Part shown: positions 35,501-44,349 of the stretch, in pieces
Position numbering within the stretch: the first letter of the stretch is position 1
Layout of the letters: every line of letters begins with the position of its first letter
Assembly: GCF_048544455.1 (NCBI RefSeq)
Contig: NC_133526.1
Location: 2,310,001 to 2,374,000, forward strand
DNA: 64,000 bases
From: Silene latifolia
Lineage: Eukaryota; Streptophyta; Magnoliopsida; Caryophyllales; Caryophyllaceae
Direction: 5' to 3'
The notes under the pieces: generated by a model
Seen by the model: the letters and a program-made list of their open reading frames with translations, nothing else
Told to the model about the DNA's origin: nothing
Databases searched by the model: none
Program-made: the position numbers and the translations under genes

Positions 35501-36854
35501 AACGACTTATAATACTTTTTTTTGTTTTACAAATCCATTTTGCCACTTTAATCTCTAATCTTGGTTTTCACGCATTTCTTATTTTTATTCTAGTTTTCAC
35601 AAACAATCTGGTTTTGTTAACCATTTATCTATTTTCTTTTCCTTTGTTAATCTACCTTTGACCGTATTGGTGGATTCAAACCTATACGGATTCGGATGAT
35701 GATTCATGTTAGCCGAGTAGCCGACCCTAAGATATGTTGAGACTAAGGCTTTGTTGTAGTTTTTTTTACATTTCCATAAAAAGATGAGAGCAAGGAACAG
35801 TAATGTGTGTTGTCTATTGACCAAAGGAAAGGTTGGGGCATAGCTTGTGGCAATTTGGTCCCAGAACAGATATCATTATAGAATAAACACGATTCTTGAT
35901 AACATTGAGAAATTTGAAAGCATACTTACTCATCACATAGCCTCTTTAAGTTGTGGTCTTGTTAGTTGTTAGTAGTTGTTACCATGTCTCTAAACATGTT
36001 TCGGAAACTAACAATTAGAGCTCGTTTGTATTGAGATAGGCTAATAACTACCCCACTAAGGGACAATAGCTACACTAATACACTTCTCTTCTAGGGAAAT
36101 GCACTACTCGCATACTTCCACCAACCCACCATCACTTTCCTCCTTTACTCCTTTGTTTTAAGTTCCATTACCCAATAACAATTACCCCGTAAAAGCGAAC
36201 ACTACCCGTGCGACTTCAAAGACTCAAGTCCTCGGCCTTTCCCTTCCCATCACCCACAATCATTTTTCATACTTCACTCATTTGCTTTGAGCTTCATTAT
36301 TCCCTAATTATCACTCCCAATACAAGTGAGTCCTAACAGTAAGACAAGCCCAGGCCTTTATCTTCCCTTCACTCTCCATCATTTTCATACTCACGTAGCA
36401 ATCAATCCCAATACAAGCGAGACTTCAAAAGTGCCTCGACTACAAGACATAGCTACTACATTGTACTAACAAGGCCAAAAACTCGAAACTAATCCGAAAT
36501 AACTACTAAAAAGTTCGAAAATTACCGATTTTCTTCAGCAGGTGGCATATCCCTCTCACATACGACACAACATATGCGCATTCCTCAGAACTCAACTTCT
36601 TGTTATCAACACAAATTTCCTATCAAACAAACAAACAAAACAACATGAACTCCAAATCACAAAAATCAATCAAATTAAATCAAAATTAGGGAAAAACAAA
36701 CCCTAGCGACGTCGGAGAAGTCCGAAAGAAGAGAATCGAATAGCGACGACGGAGATTCGCCGGTGGAAGACAAAATACAGTCTAGCAACGCCGGAACAGC
36801 CGCAGGAGGAACTTTCCGGAAGCTCTGTGAGAGTGATGTGCGTAAAGTCGCCAT
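14530..36854 (-). CDS. TRM3: Trm3/TARBP1-type tRNA (guanosine-18-2'-O) methyltransferase, 36 exons
   Basis: SpoU/TrmH-family enzyme; yeast Trm3 and human TARBP1 methylate the 2'-O of G18 in tRNA. Exons from the 5' end: 36702-36854, 36526-36619, 34698-34792, 34110-34606, 33807-34014, 33256-33564, 32555-32690, 32279-32416, 31889-31970, 30183-30475, 29969-30082, 29148-29398, 27955-28191, 27294-27446, 26187-26324, 25255-25497, 24503-24630, 24279-24396, 22792-22953, 22555-22702, 22359-22510, 21627-21788, 21396-21443, 21078-21185, 20327-20401, 19088-19180, 18274-18417, 18075-18193, 17669-17756, 17357-17416, 17056-17115, 16788-16986, 15932-16125, 15688-15758, 14879-15035, 14530-14694. All introns are GT-AG and phases match, giving about 1863 aa. 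The long N-terminal part is helical-repeat-like. The C-terminal SpoU domain has N1724 and R1730 (motif 1), GREKEGIP at 1814-1821 (motif 2) and IPQLG...SLNV at 1834-1845 (motif 3). An in-frame ATG 33 bases upstream (36887) is an alternative start. Confidence 0.93.
15411..15505 (-). mobile_element. TTG-tailed SINE 3' end in methyltransferase intron 34
   Basis: On the minus strand the sequence reads ACAACCTCTCTATGTCAGCG, then a GTACATCC..CCCGCAATTTGTGGGAGCC-like core, a GGGTTACG word, and a tail built on TTG/TTGTAG. This is the 3' half of a widespread eudicot SINE type with a TTG-rich tail. The tRNA-like head is not seen, so it is truncated or diverged. Confidence 0.6.
18905..18990 (-). mobile_element. 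SINE-related fragment with adjacent G run in an intron
   Basis: Minus strand has CCCCGCAATTGGTGGGAGG followed by a GATGATGTTGTTGCTGTTG tail, like the SINE at 15411. Next to it the plus strand has a long G-rich run (about 18969-18990). It lies between exons 26 and 27 of the methyltransferase gene. Confidence 0.5.
19515..19640. repeat. CCGACTC fold-back MITE family, copy 2
   Basis: Shares the core TTTTTGGTCTAAAATG and the right end AAGTGTCGGAGTAACAC with the copies at 46645 and 51331. The left end is diverged. It lies in the intron between exons 25 and 26 of the methyltransferase gene. Confidence 0.6.
23130..23153 (+). repeat. G-run in methyltransferase intron 18
   Basis: A GGGGGAGGAGG motif runs into about 14 consecutive G. 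On the coding strand this is a C-run. It could form a G-quadruplex on the non-coding strand; this is inference. Confidence 0.6.
23511..23876. mobile_element. MITE with GGCGC-rich inverted ends in intron 18
   Basis: The left end CAGCTTAGTTTAAAAAAGCG and the inverted right end (minus strand TAGCTTAGTCTGAAGAGGCG) match over about 20 bases with few mismatches. Both inner flanks carry GGCGC/GCGCC-rich segments. The interior is non-coding, so this is a non-autonomous DNA element. A target duplication is not clear. Confidence 0.6.
25577..25632. repeat. Minisatellite family, locus 1 (about 2 units)
   Basis: Two degenerate units of about 31 bp related to GTGACGCCCATGTACAAAAA. It lies just upstream (in gene sense) of exon 16 and is preceded by TTAAGTGACAC, as is the larger locus at 31410. 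Confidence 0.55.
29520..29625 (+). mobile_element. RTE-type LINE 3' end (or RTE-derived SINE) in intron 11
   Basis: The sequence GATTCATGTCAGCCGACCCC, then a GGGATTAAGGCTCTGATG word and a TTGTTATTGTTGTTG tail, is the characteristic 3' end of plant RTE LINEs (translation ends [17 protein letters not shown]). It is in opposite orientation to the host gene. Confidence 0.65.
30740..30906. mobile_element. CCGACTC fold-back MITE, best copy, 8-bp flanking repeat
   Basis: A 167-bp element with left end TATGTTGCTTGGACTC and right end GAGTCTGAGCAACAT. The ends are inverted copies apart from one or two bases. The interior has further palindromic CCGACAC/GTGTCGG words. ATTTTGCC lies directly outside both ends (30732-30739 and 30907-30914). 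An 8-bp duplication suggests a hAT-type mover. It lies in the intron between exons 9 and 10 of the methyltransferase gene. Confidence 0.8.
31410..31532. repeat. Minisatellite family, locus 2 (4 units)
   Basis: Four units of 32-34 bp. The best unit begins GTGACGCCCATGTACAAAAA and continues GACACCCTACAT. It is preceded by TTAAGTGACACCAAGGAG. It lies in intron 9. The repeats are contiguous without unique spacers. Confidence 0.8.
32935..33044. repeat. Minisatellite family, locus 3 (about 4 units)
   Basis: Units of 30-32 bp of the same family (GTGACGCCCATTAACAAAAA in the third unit). It lies in the intron between exons 6 and 7 of the methyltransferase gene. Confidence 0.8.
35186..35775 (+). mobile_element. 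RTE-type LINE 3' fragment in intron 2
   Basis: The translation contains [20 protein letters not shown] and then RGRGRPK, the standard C-terminal end of plant RTE reverse-transcriptase ORFs (R..RWFGHV.RR....PVRR...GRGRPK.TW). About 250 bp later comes the RTE 3' end, GATTCATGTTAGCCGA...AAGGCTTTGTTGTAG. It is broken by stops and frame changes and lies opposite to the host gene in its first large intron. Confidence 0.75.
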
Positions 36855-37083
36855 TATCAAGAGAGAAAGAAGCTTGAATTTGAACAAAAATGGCGGAGAA
36901 GAAGGTCAATTTGTGTCAACTATGTAGTATGGAGTGTATAGTGTATATTGGTTTGGTGGCTGGAGCTGTTAGGTTTGTATCATAAACCTCTGCTAAATCC
37001 CGCCTTTGGGTGTACGGAGCAGTAGTTCGGAATAAGGTTCGGTAAATGGTTCAACGACTTTATACATTCAGTTGGTCTCTCTT
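36855..37083 (-). promoter_or_regulatory. Upstream region of the methyltransferase gene
   Basis: The 5'-UTR and promoter should lie here. I see no convincing TATA box within 200 bases, as is common for housekeeping genes. No gene is visible on the other side before the repeat-rich DNA begins. Confidence 0.35.
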
Positions 37084-38370
37084 TAGGGTCATGGCCGGAC
37101 CCATACGAGCTTGGGCCGGGCCGGGCCGAGATAACAAAATTGACCCATATGTGCGGGTTGTACCTGCCGGGCCAAATAAGAGGGCCTATTTAGCGAGCCC
37201 AATCGTGGCCCTCATGGGCTAAATCGGGTTTTCGAGCCTAAATATGTTTTTCGACCCTAAAATTTACGACTTATTGAACGAAATAAGTATCATAATACCT
37301 TCAACTAATACTTTAAAAACACATCTACTATAAAAAATCGTACAGAGTATGATGAAATACATGAGTTAATTTCCAAAAATATTGTTCCGGGTGTAATTCC
37401 AGAGCAAGTATAGTTACCACCCGTGGCTTGTTGAATGATGTCTTGAGTTGGATTCTCCTTTGGTCTTAATCGTTCCTCTCGGCCTCTCCCGCAACAATGA
37501 ACAGAATCGAGGGCTTGGCTTTGTGCCAAGCGTCTTTACTCCGACGCCTTGAAGTCGATAAACTTAGATGTATAAGTTGTATGCTAATTGGCTAGGAATA
37601 TATTGTAGAGAGATAAGGAAGATTATACCAGATGAATAGTGTATTTAGGTCAAGTTGTGTATTTCTGGATTGGATGGGATCCTTTCCTCAATGAAGGTTG
37701 AGGAGTATTTATAGACTTCACCTTTTGTCACGTGGTGGCCAAGTGGCCAAGTGGCTAGCGGTGGAAAGATCGATCTACCCCTCGTGAGGGACCTATGGTG
37801 GCCGTGGCGGCTGGTGACCCGCCGTAGAGGTCTTGGATATGAGTACGCGGAATGTGTCCCCCGGTGGCGAGTTGTCATGCGGGACCCGGGTTCTTGGGCC
37901 GATGGGCGCATCGGCTAGGCCGTCTAAGTCGTTGACTTGCTGTGGACATCTTTGACCTTGCTCAATATCTTGACTTGGTCAGCGGTGCAGAATATGCCCC
38001 ATCAAATATAATAAAGATAATCATCGACACATTAGAATGCTTAATCATGTCTAGTAGATACGAGTATGATTTATGTTACGTAAACCTCAATTTAAATCTC
38101 AATAAATATATAAATGAGTTTGTAAAAAATTATTTATTACGTTAACGCTACTGAAACAAACTTTATAAGAAAAAAAAAAACTTAATTAACAAATACGGGT
38201 CGGGTCGGATCAAAATTTAGGCTAAACGCTTAGCCCAAAACCGGCTCAAAAGTATATCGGGCTCTTTTGGGCCGGCCCATGGCCCATTGACTTTTGGGAC
38301 AAAATAAAAGGCCCAAACCCTTTAAAAACCGGGTTGGGCCAATGGGCTTACGTAGTTTGATCACCTATAG
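37084..38370. repeat. GGGCC-rich repeat interrupted by a solo LTR
   Basis: Both flanks of the LTR (37084-37380 and 38180-38370) are full of GGGCCGGGCC, GGCCCAT and CGGGTCGGGTC words, a common short plant repeat type. The LTR appears to have landed within it. The terminal repeats of the outer element are unclear. Confidence 0.5.
37383..38004 (+). mobile_element. Solo LTR (family 1, copy 2) with 5-bp target duplication
   Basis: A 622-bp block begins TGTTCCGGGTGTAATTCC and ends GCAGAATATGCCCCATCA, the same ends as the LTR at 4368. AATAT flanks both sides (37378-37382 and 38005-38009). A TATA-like TATTTATAGAC lies near 37706 and is followed, as in copy 1, by a TTTTGTCACGT.GTGGCCAAG segment. No internal domain or partner LTR is present. 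Confidence 0.92.
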
Positions 38371-38999
38371 CTGTGACTTGTGACGGAAAAAATGGATCAT
38401 TTGTGAATTTTGGCGACTGACGGGGTCATAAAGAAGATGTGTGATAGTCGTGTAGTACAATTTTGGCACAAACTCACGAAAGTTAGGATCTGGTTGTGTG
38501 CTATAAGTCTATGACGATGAGGTAGACGATGAGGTAGACGAATTGGCAAATAAGTCTAATTCATTTTCACGGGCATGAAGTGGACAAAACCTTTCTACTT
38601 GAAATTCCACAAGCATGAAATAAATTGAACCATTGATTTCATGATTAAGGGGTGAGGTAAGCAATCACCACATTAGCCCTTGATAAGTGAAGTGGATATT
38701 ATAATGAAGTACTTAATATAATATTGATTTCAACATCAAAGGGAACTGTATCTTAAAAAAGGTTGTAAAGTTAAAAAATGTCGTGATAAATCAATCTTGT
38801 TTTGATACGGGTTATTAGGTAGGTTAACATTGAAGTTGCTCGAAAACATCTACTCCGCATAAATTTCTTGAATTTAACATTTTTTAACTGTAACTTCATA
38901 CCCGTCAACATGGATGAGCATCAACTCTAATTTATAAACCACACAAGGTAAACAATTTAGTTTCCTCCATATATAAATAAGCAAATAATTTACTCTTTT
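38371..38999. other. Gene-less stretch
   Basis: AT-rich DNA with no coding signal and no repeat structure that I can define. Confidence 0.4.
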
Positions 39000-41307
39000 T
39001 GTAATACCCCGTATTTTATTTGAGCGAGATATTATTATTTAGTAGTATCGTAAAAGTAATTAATTGATTCATATTGTAAGACGAGTCGGGTTTATAGTTT
39101 TTAGGTGGCATTTTTTTGGGTCAAGATGTCATAACCCATTTACCCATTTACCAAATGTTATAACCCATTTACCCATTTACCATATAACCTAATTTTAACC
39201 TAAGTTTAACCTAATTCTACCCTAACACAAAACGTCCTACTCCCTCAACCCGCCACCCTCATTTCAGCAACACCAATCCCCATCTTCACGCAATTCGAGA
39301 GAGAGTGAGAGGGCGTGGGCAGTAGCGGCACATCAGGGATGAGGTAGGGGCTTTTGTCGACGACTGTGGGTGGCCGTGGTGGCTGTTATGGCGGCGGGAA
39401 GGTAAGTACTCAACCCATTCCTCCGTTTTAGTATTGATGTCGGGTTTTGGTTGATTGTTTCGTGTCTTATATTGGCGTCTATGGCAGTTGTTGACAGGGT
39501 ATAAGAGTAGTGTGGTGAGAGGCGAGTGACTTGGTGGTTGTCGGGGTGGTTGTAGGTGGTTAGGGTGGCAGAAACAGGCGGCATCGAGTAAGGGGGGCAA
39601 AGCAGGTTGGTTATTGATTTTCAGACGGGTTTAGATGGGTAGCTTTGGGGTGGTGCCACCGTCGACTAGGGGGAGGTCGACAAGGTGGTGCTAGGTTGTC
39701 TGTGTGCGTGGGTTGGTGGCGAGTCGAATGGTGGTTGTTGGGCAGGGGGTAGTTGTGGGTTGCGGTGGTGGTCAGGTTGAGAACGAGAGGTGTTGGTGAT
39801 GCGTGGTGGTGAACCAGGCCAAATGGCGGCCGTGGTTCACCTCGCCGGCGGCAGTCGACCCCAGTGGGGGTGGTTGTTGGTGGCTGGGTTGATGTGGGGA
39901 CCACGACTGGTGGTTGTCGCGGTGGTTTAGGTGGTGCGTGAGGAGAGTGGGTGCGGGTGAAGGGGGTACGGGCTGTTTTGGTTTTTAAACGGGTTTTTCA
40001 TCATTTAATTGTTATATTTCGTATCGGGTCATATTCTAAATTAATTAATTAATTCCCGAGTGCATTAAAATAATTAAAGACGGGTTTGAGTCGGGATGTT
40101 TGAATTGTTTAAAGTTGTTTCGGGTATTTCTTAAATCATATGATTCGTGTAATCTTTTATTTATCATATCAGTTATTTAATTTAATTCCCGAGTCTTTTA
40201 AATAAATTATTCCCGAGACATTAAATAATTTATTTAATTTGATCCCAGTCGTTTAAATAATTAGAGATGGACTTTGAGTCGGACTTGGTTAAAATGGAAA
40301 GTTACTATAAGGGGAAAGTTTCTATTTTGGGAGATTGCTATATTTAGTAGTTAGTAATTATAAATATTATAATTGTTTTAGGTGACGGATTCGTGAAGGA
40401 TCGATAATCGATTTGTTGCTTTATTTCTGGATCGCTTGATCTACTTAATTGGAATTGCTGGCACCTTGAGGTAGGGAAATACACTTGACTGTTATCGTCT
40501 TTGTTGTATGGTGTTGACTTGATTCGTGGTTGTTGATTTACGTTATGAATCATATACGGGAAAGTGATTGACTGCATTGATCGTGTTGAATTTGTTATCA
40601 CAACATTCGTTAGCTGGCATGATTTCATTCATTAATATACATATTGTGATGCATTATTACTGTTGAGCATTTCATATGCATTGGAGTTGGAGGATGGTGT
40701 AGGAGTGACGATGTTGAGTTACGATGTGAATTGTGATAAGGCCCAGGCGGGTTCTGCAGGAATTGCCCTGGTGTCCTCACCAAGCTGAAATGGCGGATCG
40801 GCTACGGTCGATATATATAGTCTACCGGGGATCGGTATGGCTGGGTTGTCCGGGTTATGAGATATGAGAAACGAGATATGAGATACGAGTGGAGATGGAG
40901 ATGGAGGTGACGGAGGATCATGCATATTATATTTTGTTGTTTAATTGTTTTCCCTACTCGGCCTTCGCGGTGACTGTGTATTCGTGTACGCCTTTGATGA
41001 TCCAATTATTGGGAGCAGATTGACGGGTATTTCGGACCGATAGGAGCTGGCGGGAAGAGAGCTTGGATAACGGACTTAGTGCCTAGCCCACCTTAGTCTT
41101 ATTAGTAGTTTTATCAGACTTCATCTTTTGGTCATTTTTTTTTGGAGGCTTTGTTTTAATTCCAGTTGTAATCTCACTATAAGCATTTAATAAAGTAATC
41201 TTGTTTTCTTTCCTTTGTTATCTACTGCCTCGGGTTTCCGAGATGGTAACACCGTCATTTATCTGAGGAGTCCTAGTTCAGGCCCTTAAATAAATGGGGG
41301 TGTTACA
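39000..41307 (+). mobile_element. Long terminal repeat of a large LTR retrotransposon
   Basis: The block starts TGTAATACCCCGTATTTT and ends GGGGGTGTTACA, giving imperfect inverted ends (TGTAATACC / GGTGTTACA). A tRNA-Met-type primer site follows 3 bases later. Length is about 2.3 kb, typical of some plant Ty3/gypsy elements, although the superfamily cannot be fixed without protein domains. The segment 39340-39960 is strongly GT-rich on the plus strand, which creates spurious long minus-strand frames. Sequence outside the left edge does not match that outside the right edge, so this is a 5' LTR rather than a solo LTR. Age cannot be estimated without the partner LTR. Confidence 0.82.
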
Positions 41308-41310
41308 AAG

Positions 41311-41322
41311 TGGTATCAGAGC
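41311..41322 (+). other. Primer binding site (tRNA-Met type)
   Basis: TGGTATCAGAGC lies 3 bases after the LTR end. This is the classic plant initiator tRNA-Met complement used to prime minus-strand synthesis. Confidence 0.9.
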
Positions 41323-44190
41323 GAACGATCCTCAGGCCTAAACCAATGAGCCCAATGAACATAGGATGTGTCTAATTAAAATGAACCCCGGGATAGACTT
41401 GTTAGGAGCACACTAAGGTAAGGTATGAGTTAGGGTCCCCCTCACACCGAACCAGCGGCCCTCTCAGTTTGACCCGGAAACCCTGAGTGTATATGAGAGA
41501 AAGGGTAGCAAAGTGGCTTGAGGTATTAACTGATTGATACATTGATTATTGCATAATCGAGTAATGTATACCTTGCGACCCATATATTCTAACCATTCTG
41601 CAGGACAACGCTACGGTAAGTATTTTGTATGAATGATGACGTGAGCATATGATGTTGTAGAAATGAGAAATAAAATTTTCGAGTTCAGGTTAATAATCAA
41701 TGAAGTGTTGTGGTAGCCGTGAGTATGAAAATAATTGCGAGTCGATGATAGTACCTAGTTGGATGTTGAATGATGTGTTGATTGTACTATTATGCCTAGT
41801 AATATGCGGTTATGTGATCCCGAAGCCATGCTAGTATAGTATTGTGATAGTAATTAGAAACACTGTTGAATTGCATGTTTTAGTCATAGCAATCGTGATT
41901 TAGATGTACGGAGTAGATCGAGATGCGAAGGGATTCTACGGGATAGAGGTTACGAATTGTACAGTGTGGGATTTAAGTTAGGATGGATTGGTATCGATAG
42001 TATAGTTGTAAGAATTGGGACATAGAAAATGAACGACATAGTGCTGAAACTCGTTTAGTTTGATTTCACTCTTTAATTGACCTTACTGCCATTTCTTTTC
42101 TATTTATTACCCATGGATGAAAATTTTATGAGAGATAGCCCCGTGAGTTAGTGTTCGTTTGGCGTTAGTTTCATGCTTATAGAATATACAGACTAGGAGT
42201 AATAAATATTTTAGTGAGCTGTGGTTAGGAAGTTCCTGTGCAGTAATGTTCGACCAACGATTCTGTGAAAATCCTCATTTAAATTGTATTAATAATTTTT
42301 ACATAATTCCAACTCCATCGATCAAAAGAGTCGCATATGTTTTCAAATTAATAAGCCACGAAAAATCTTGATGCTTCAATATTAAATAATAAGTGTTGCA
42401 AACTGACCCAAGTTTTGGACCAATAGCTGTCACATGTTTGTTTGGACCAACGGAGTTGTAAATTTTTTTTTTTTTTTTTTTTTTTTAAAATGGAATTCTT
42501 GTGCTTTAGACCTAATCCTTTTTCCCCTATGTTTTAACTCTCCGTATCTTATAAAATATTATGAATCAAGTTTTAATCGAACGGTTATTTATTCGCGATC
42601 CTTGGAAGTCACAACGTGAATCATGACTTGTAAAATGTGTATTCTAGGTTGAGTTTTCATACAATAGTTGGTTAATTCATGAGCTTTAATAATGTGAATT
42701 TATAATGTTTTATATGATGATAGTAGCACGCATGTTCAGTAGTTATGTATCTTAATCAGTGATAAAATTAAAACTTAGTTGATAACATTGTTGGCATGAT
42801 AGTATGAGTAAAATTGGATAGCTTAATTTGATTTTAATCGAGGGTGAAATATTTGATACGAGTCCAGTTGTTTGAATATTTTATCTACATATGGCATGTT
42901 GTAATATCTCTAGTGTGTTCGTCATATTTGCATAGAGGTCGGATATATATAAATATAAAACTACAGTGTCATATCGTGGTAAAGTCGATGGCGTTAAATG
43001 ATAATTTGATTGTTCTAATATAATCGCATGAATTTTTATAATAATTATGTTTAAATGTTTACACATGGATGGTAATAATGAGTACATTCAAATGTTCACA
43101 CATGTAGGATGCATCTGAGTTCTAATGTCTTTCATATGAGTTGTGTGCCTATAGTTGTATTTATTACCTTCATCACATTAAGTTATTTCAGTTGGACCTA
43201 AGCCTATAACATGATACTAAACATCGTCGTTATTCCTCATTGAATATGTTCGTTATTACATTGTCATAAAATGCTAAAGTGATTCTTGCAATTATATGGG
43301 CGTGACATAAAGGAAATTGTTTGATATAACACGACATTTGACATATCTATATTCTCGAGTCGTCACTATCAATTATATTTTAATAAGATTGTTTATGATA
43401 ATTATAATGACAATTGTAATGGGATAACCCTTTGATGATTCACATGATATGCATTGGTTTAAATGATAATCATTCTAGTTACATTCAATTGAGCCTACGA
43501 GTTGCCTAATTATTCAATCATGCAAATCAGAGAAGTTGTTCAAGTTGCTAATCTTTTATCATAGCTAGTGTTCTACAAAGTATATGATGGCAAATGTATA
43601 TGTTTAAACTCTTTATACAATATCTCTTGTTTTGCTGAAAATGAATTATACTAAGTTGCTGGACACAATTGAATGATATGGTTGCTAAAATGTGAAACAT
43701 AGGTGTGATATGGAAGTAATGTTGTCGTTGTCATAGATCATATGTAGTTACTTTTATTGGGAAACATGTTTTCAGAATTGATATCGTGCAAACAATTTTT
43801 ATAATTTAAGATATGAATTATGAGTATGTTGTTGATTGCTTAAATTCATCGACCTAATTCGTGACCTAAACCAGTGAGTGAGTAAAGGGTTGTATGGACT
43901 TGTCAATAAGATCCTGTGATTGTGATAGATAGTAGTGGTAAATCTATTTCTGTGATATGTTTACAAATGTGAGAAGTTCTTAAATTGTTTTGTTGATTTT
44001 GCTCTCGCTCGTTCATAGTCTATAATTGATCATCAAATTTATTAGTTGTGAAACCGTGTAAACCATGATTCCTTTTGTGTTGTTCTTTTAGTTGATGTTG
44101 TGTTTTTAAGTTACGCATGAGCTAGTAATAAATGTTACGTGTTAACGTGGTATAAGCGGAAGCAATCTGGGTGAAGAAGTAACGCTATAT
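41323..44190 (+). mobile_element. Non-coding internal region after the LTR
   Basis: About 2.9 kb of AT-rich DNA with no gag or pol signature on either strand and a T run near 42460-42485. It may be the interior of a non-autonomous (LARD-like) element or the leader of a larger broken one. The right limit is unknown because no second LTR is found in the window. Confidence 0.4.
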
Positions 44191-44192
44191 TG

Positions 44193-44280
44193 TACTCTTT
44201 TTGTATCAGTCATTTGTTTACTTTTATATTCAGTTTGAGGGTATTTTACTCAAAATTAAACAAATGATTGAGACGGATAT
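44193..44280. repeat. Small Stowaway-like element
   Basis: Left TACTCTTTTTGTATCAGTCA and right TGATTGAGACGGATATA are diverged inverted ends (CAGTCATTTGTTTACTTTT against AAATTAAACAAATGATTGAG). It is immediately followed by a 60-bp piece (44284-44345) with CTCCGCCATTGG, resembling the end of hAT-type MITEs such as the one at 50993. Confidence 0.55.
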
Positions 44281-44349
44281 AACATTGCTCTGGGTGGGGG
44301 GCGATACCTTCTTGCTAGCCCCCTTGCTCCGCCATTGGCCGTGAGGACA

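Noticed and set aside
36888-37080. Bidirectional promoter with a divergent gene
   Set aside because: No coding frame or exon is visible to the right before the repeat-rich DNA begins.
39286-39904. Minus-strand frames of 83-104 codons rich in P, T and H
   Set aside because: They arise from the GT-biased interior of an LTR and overlap each other in different frames. No domain is recognisable.
38995-41312. Solo LTR interpretation of the 2.3-kb LTR
   Set aside because: The 5 bases outside each edge differ (CTTTT and AAGTG), and a primer site follows the right edge.
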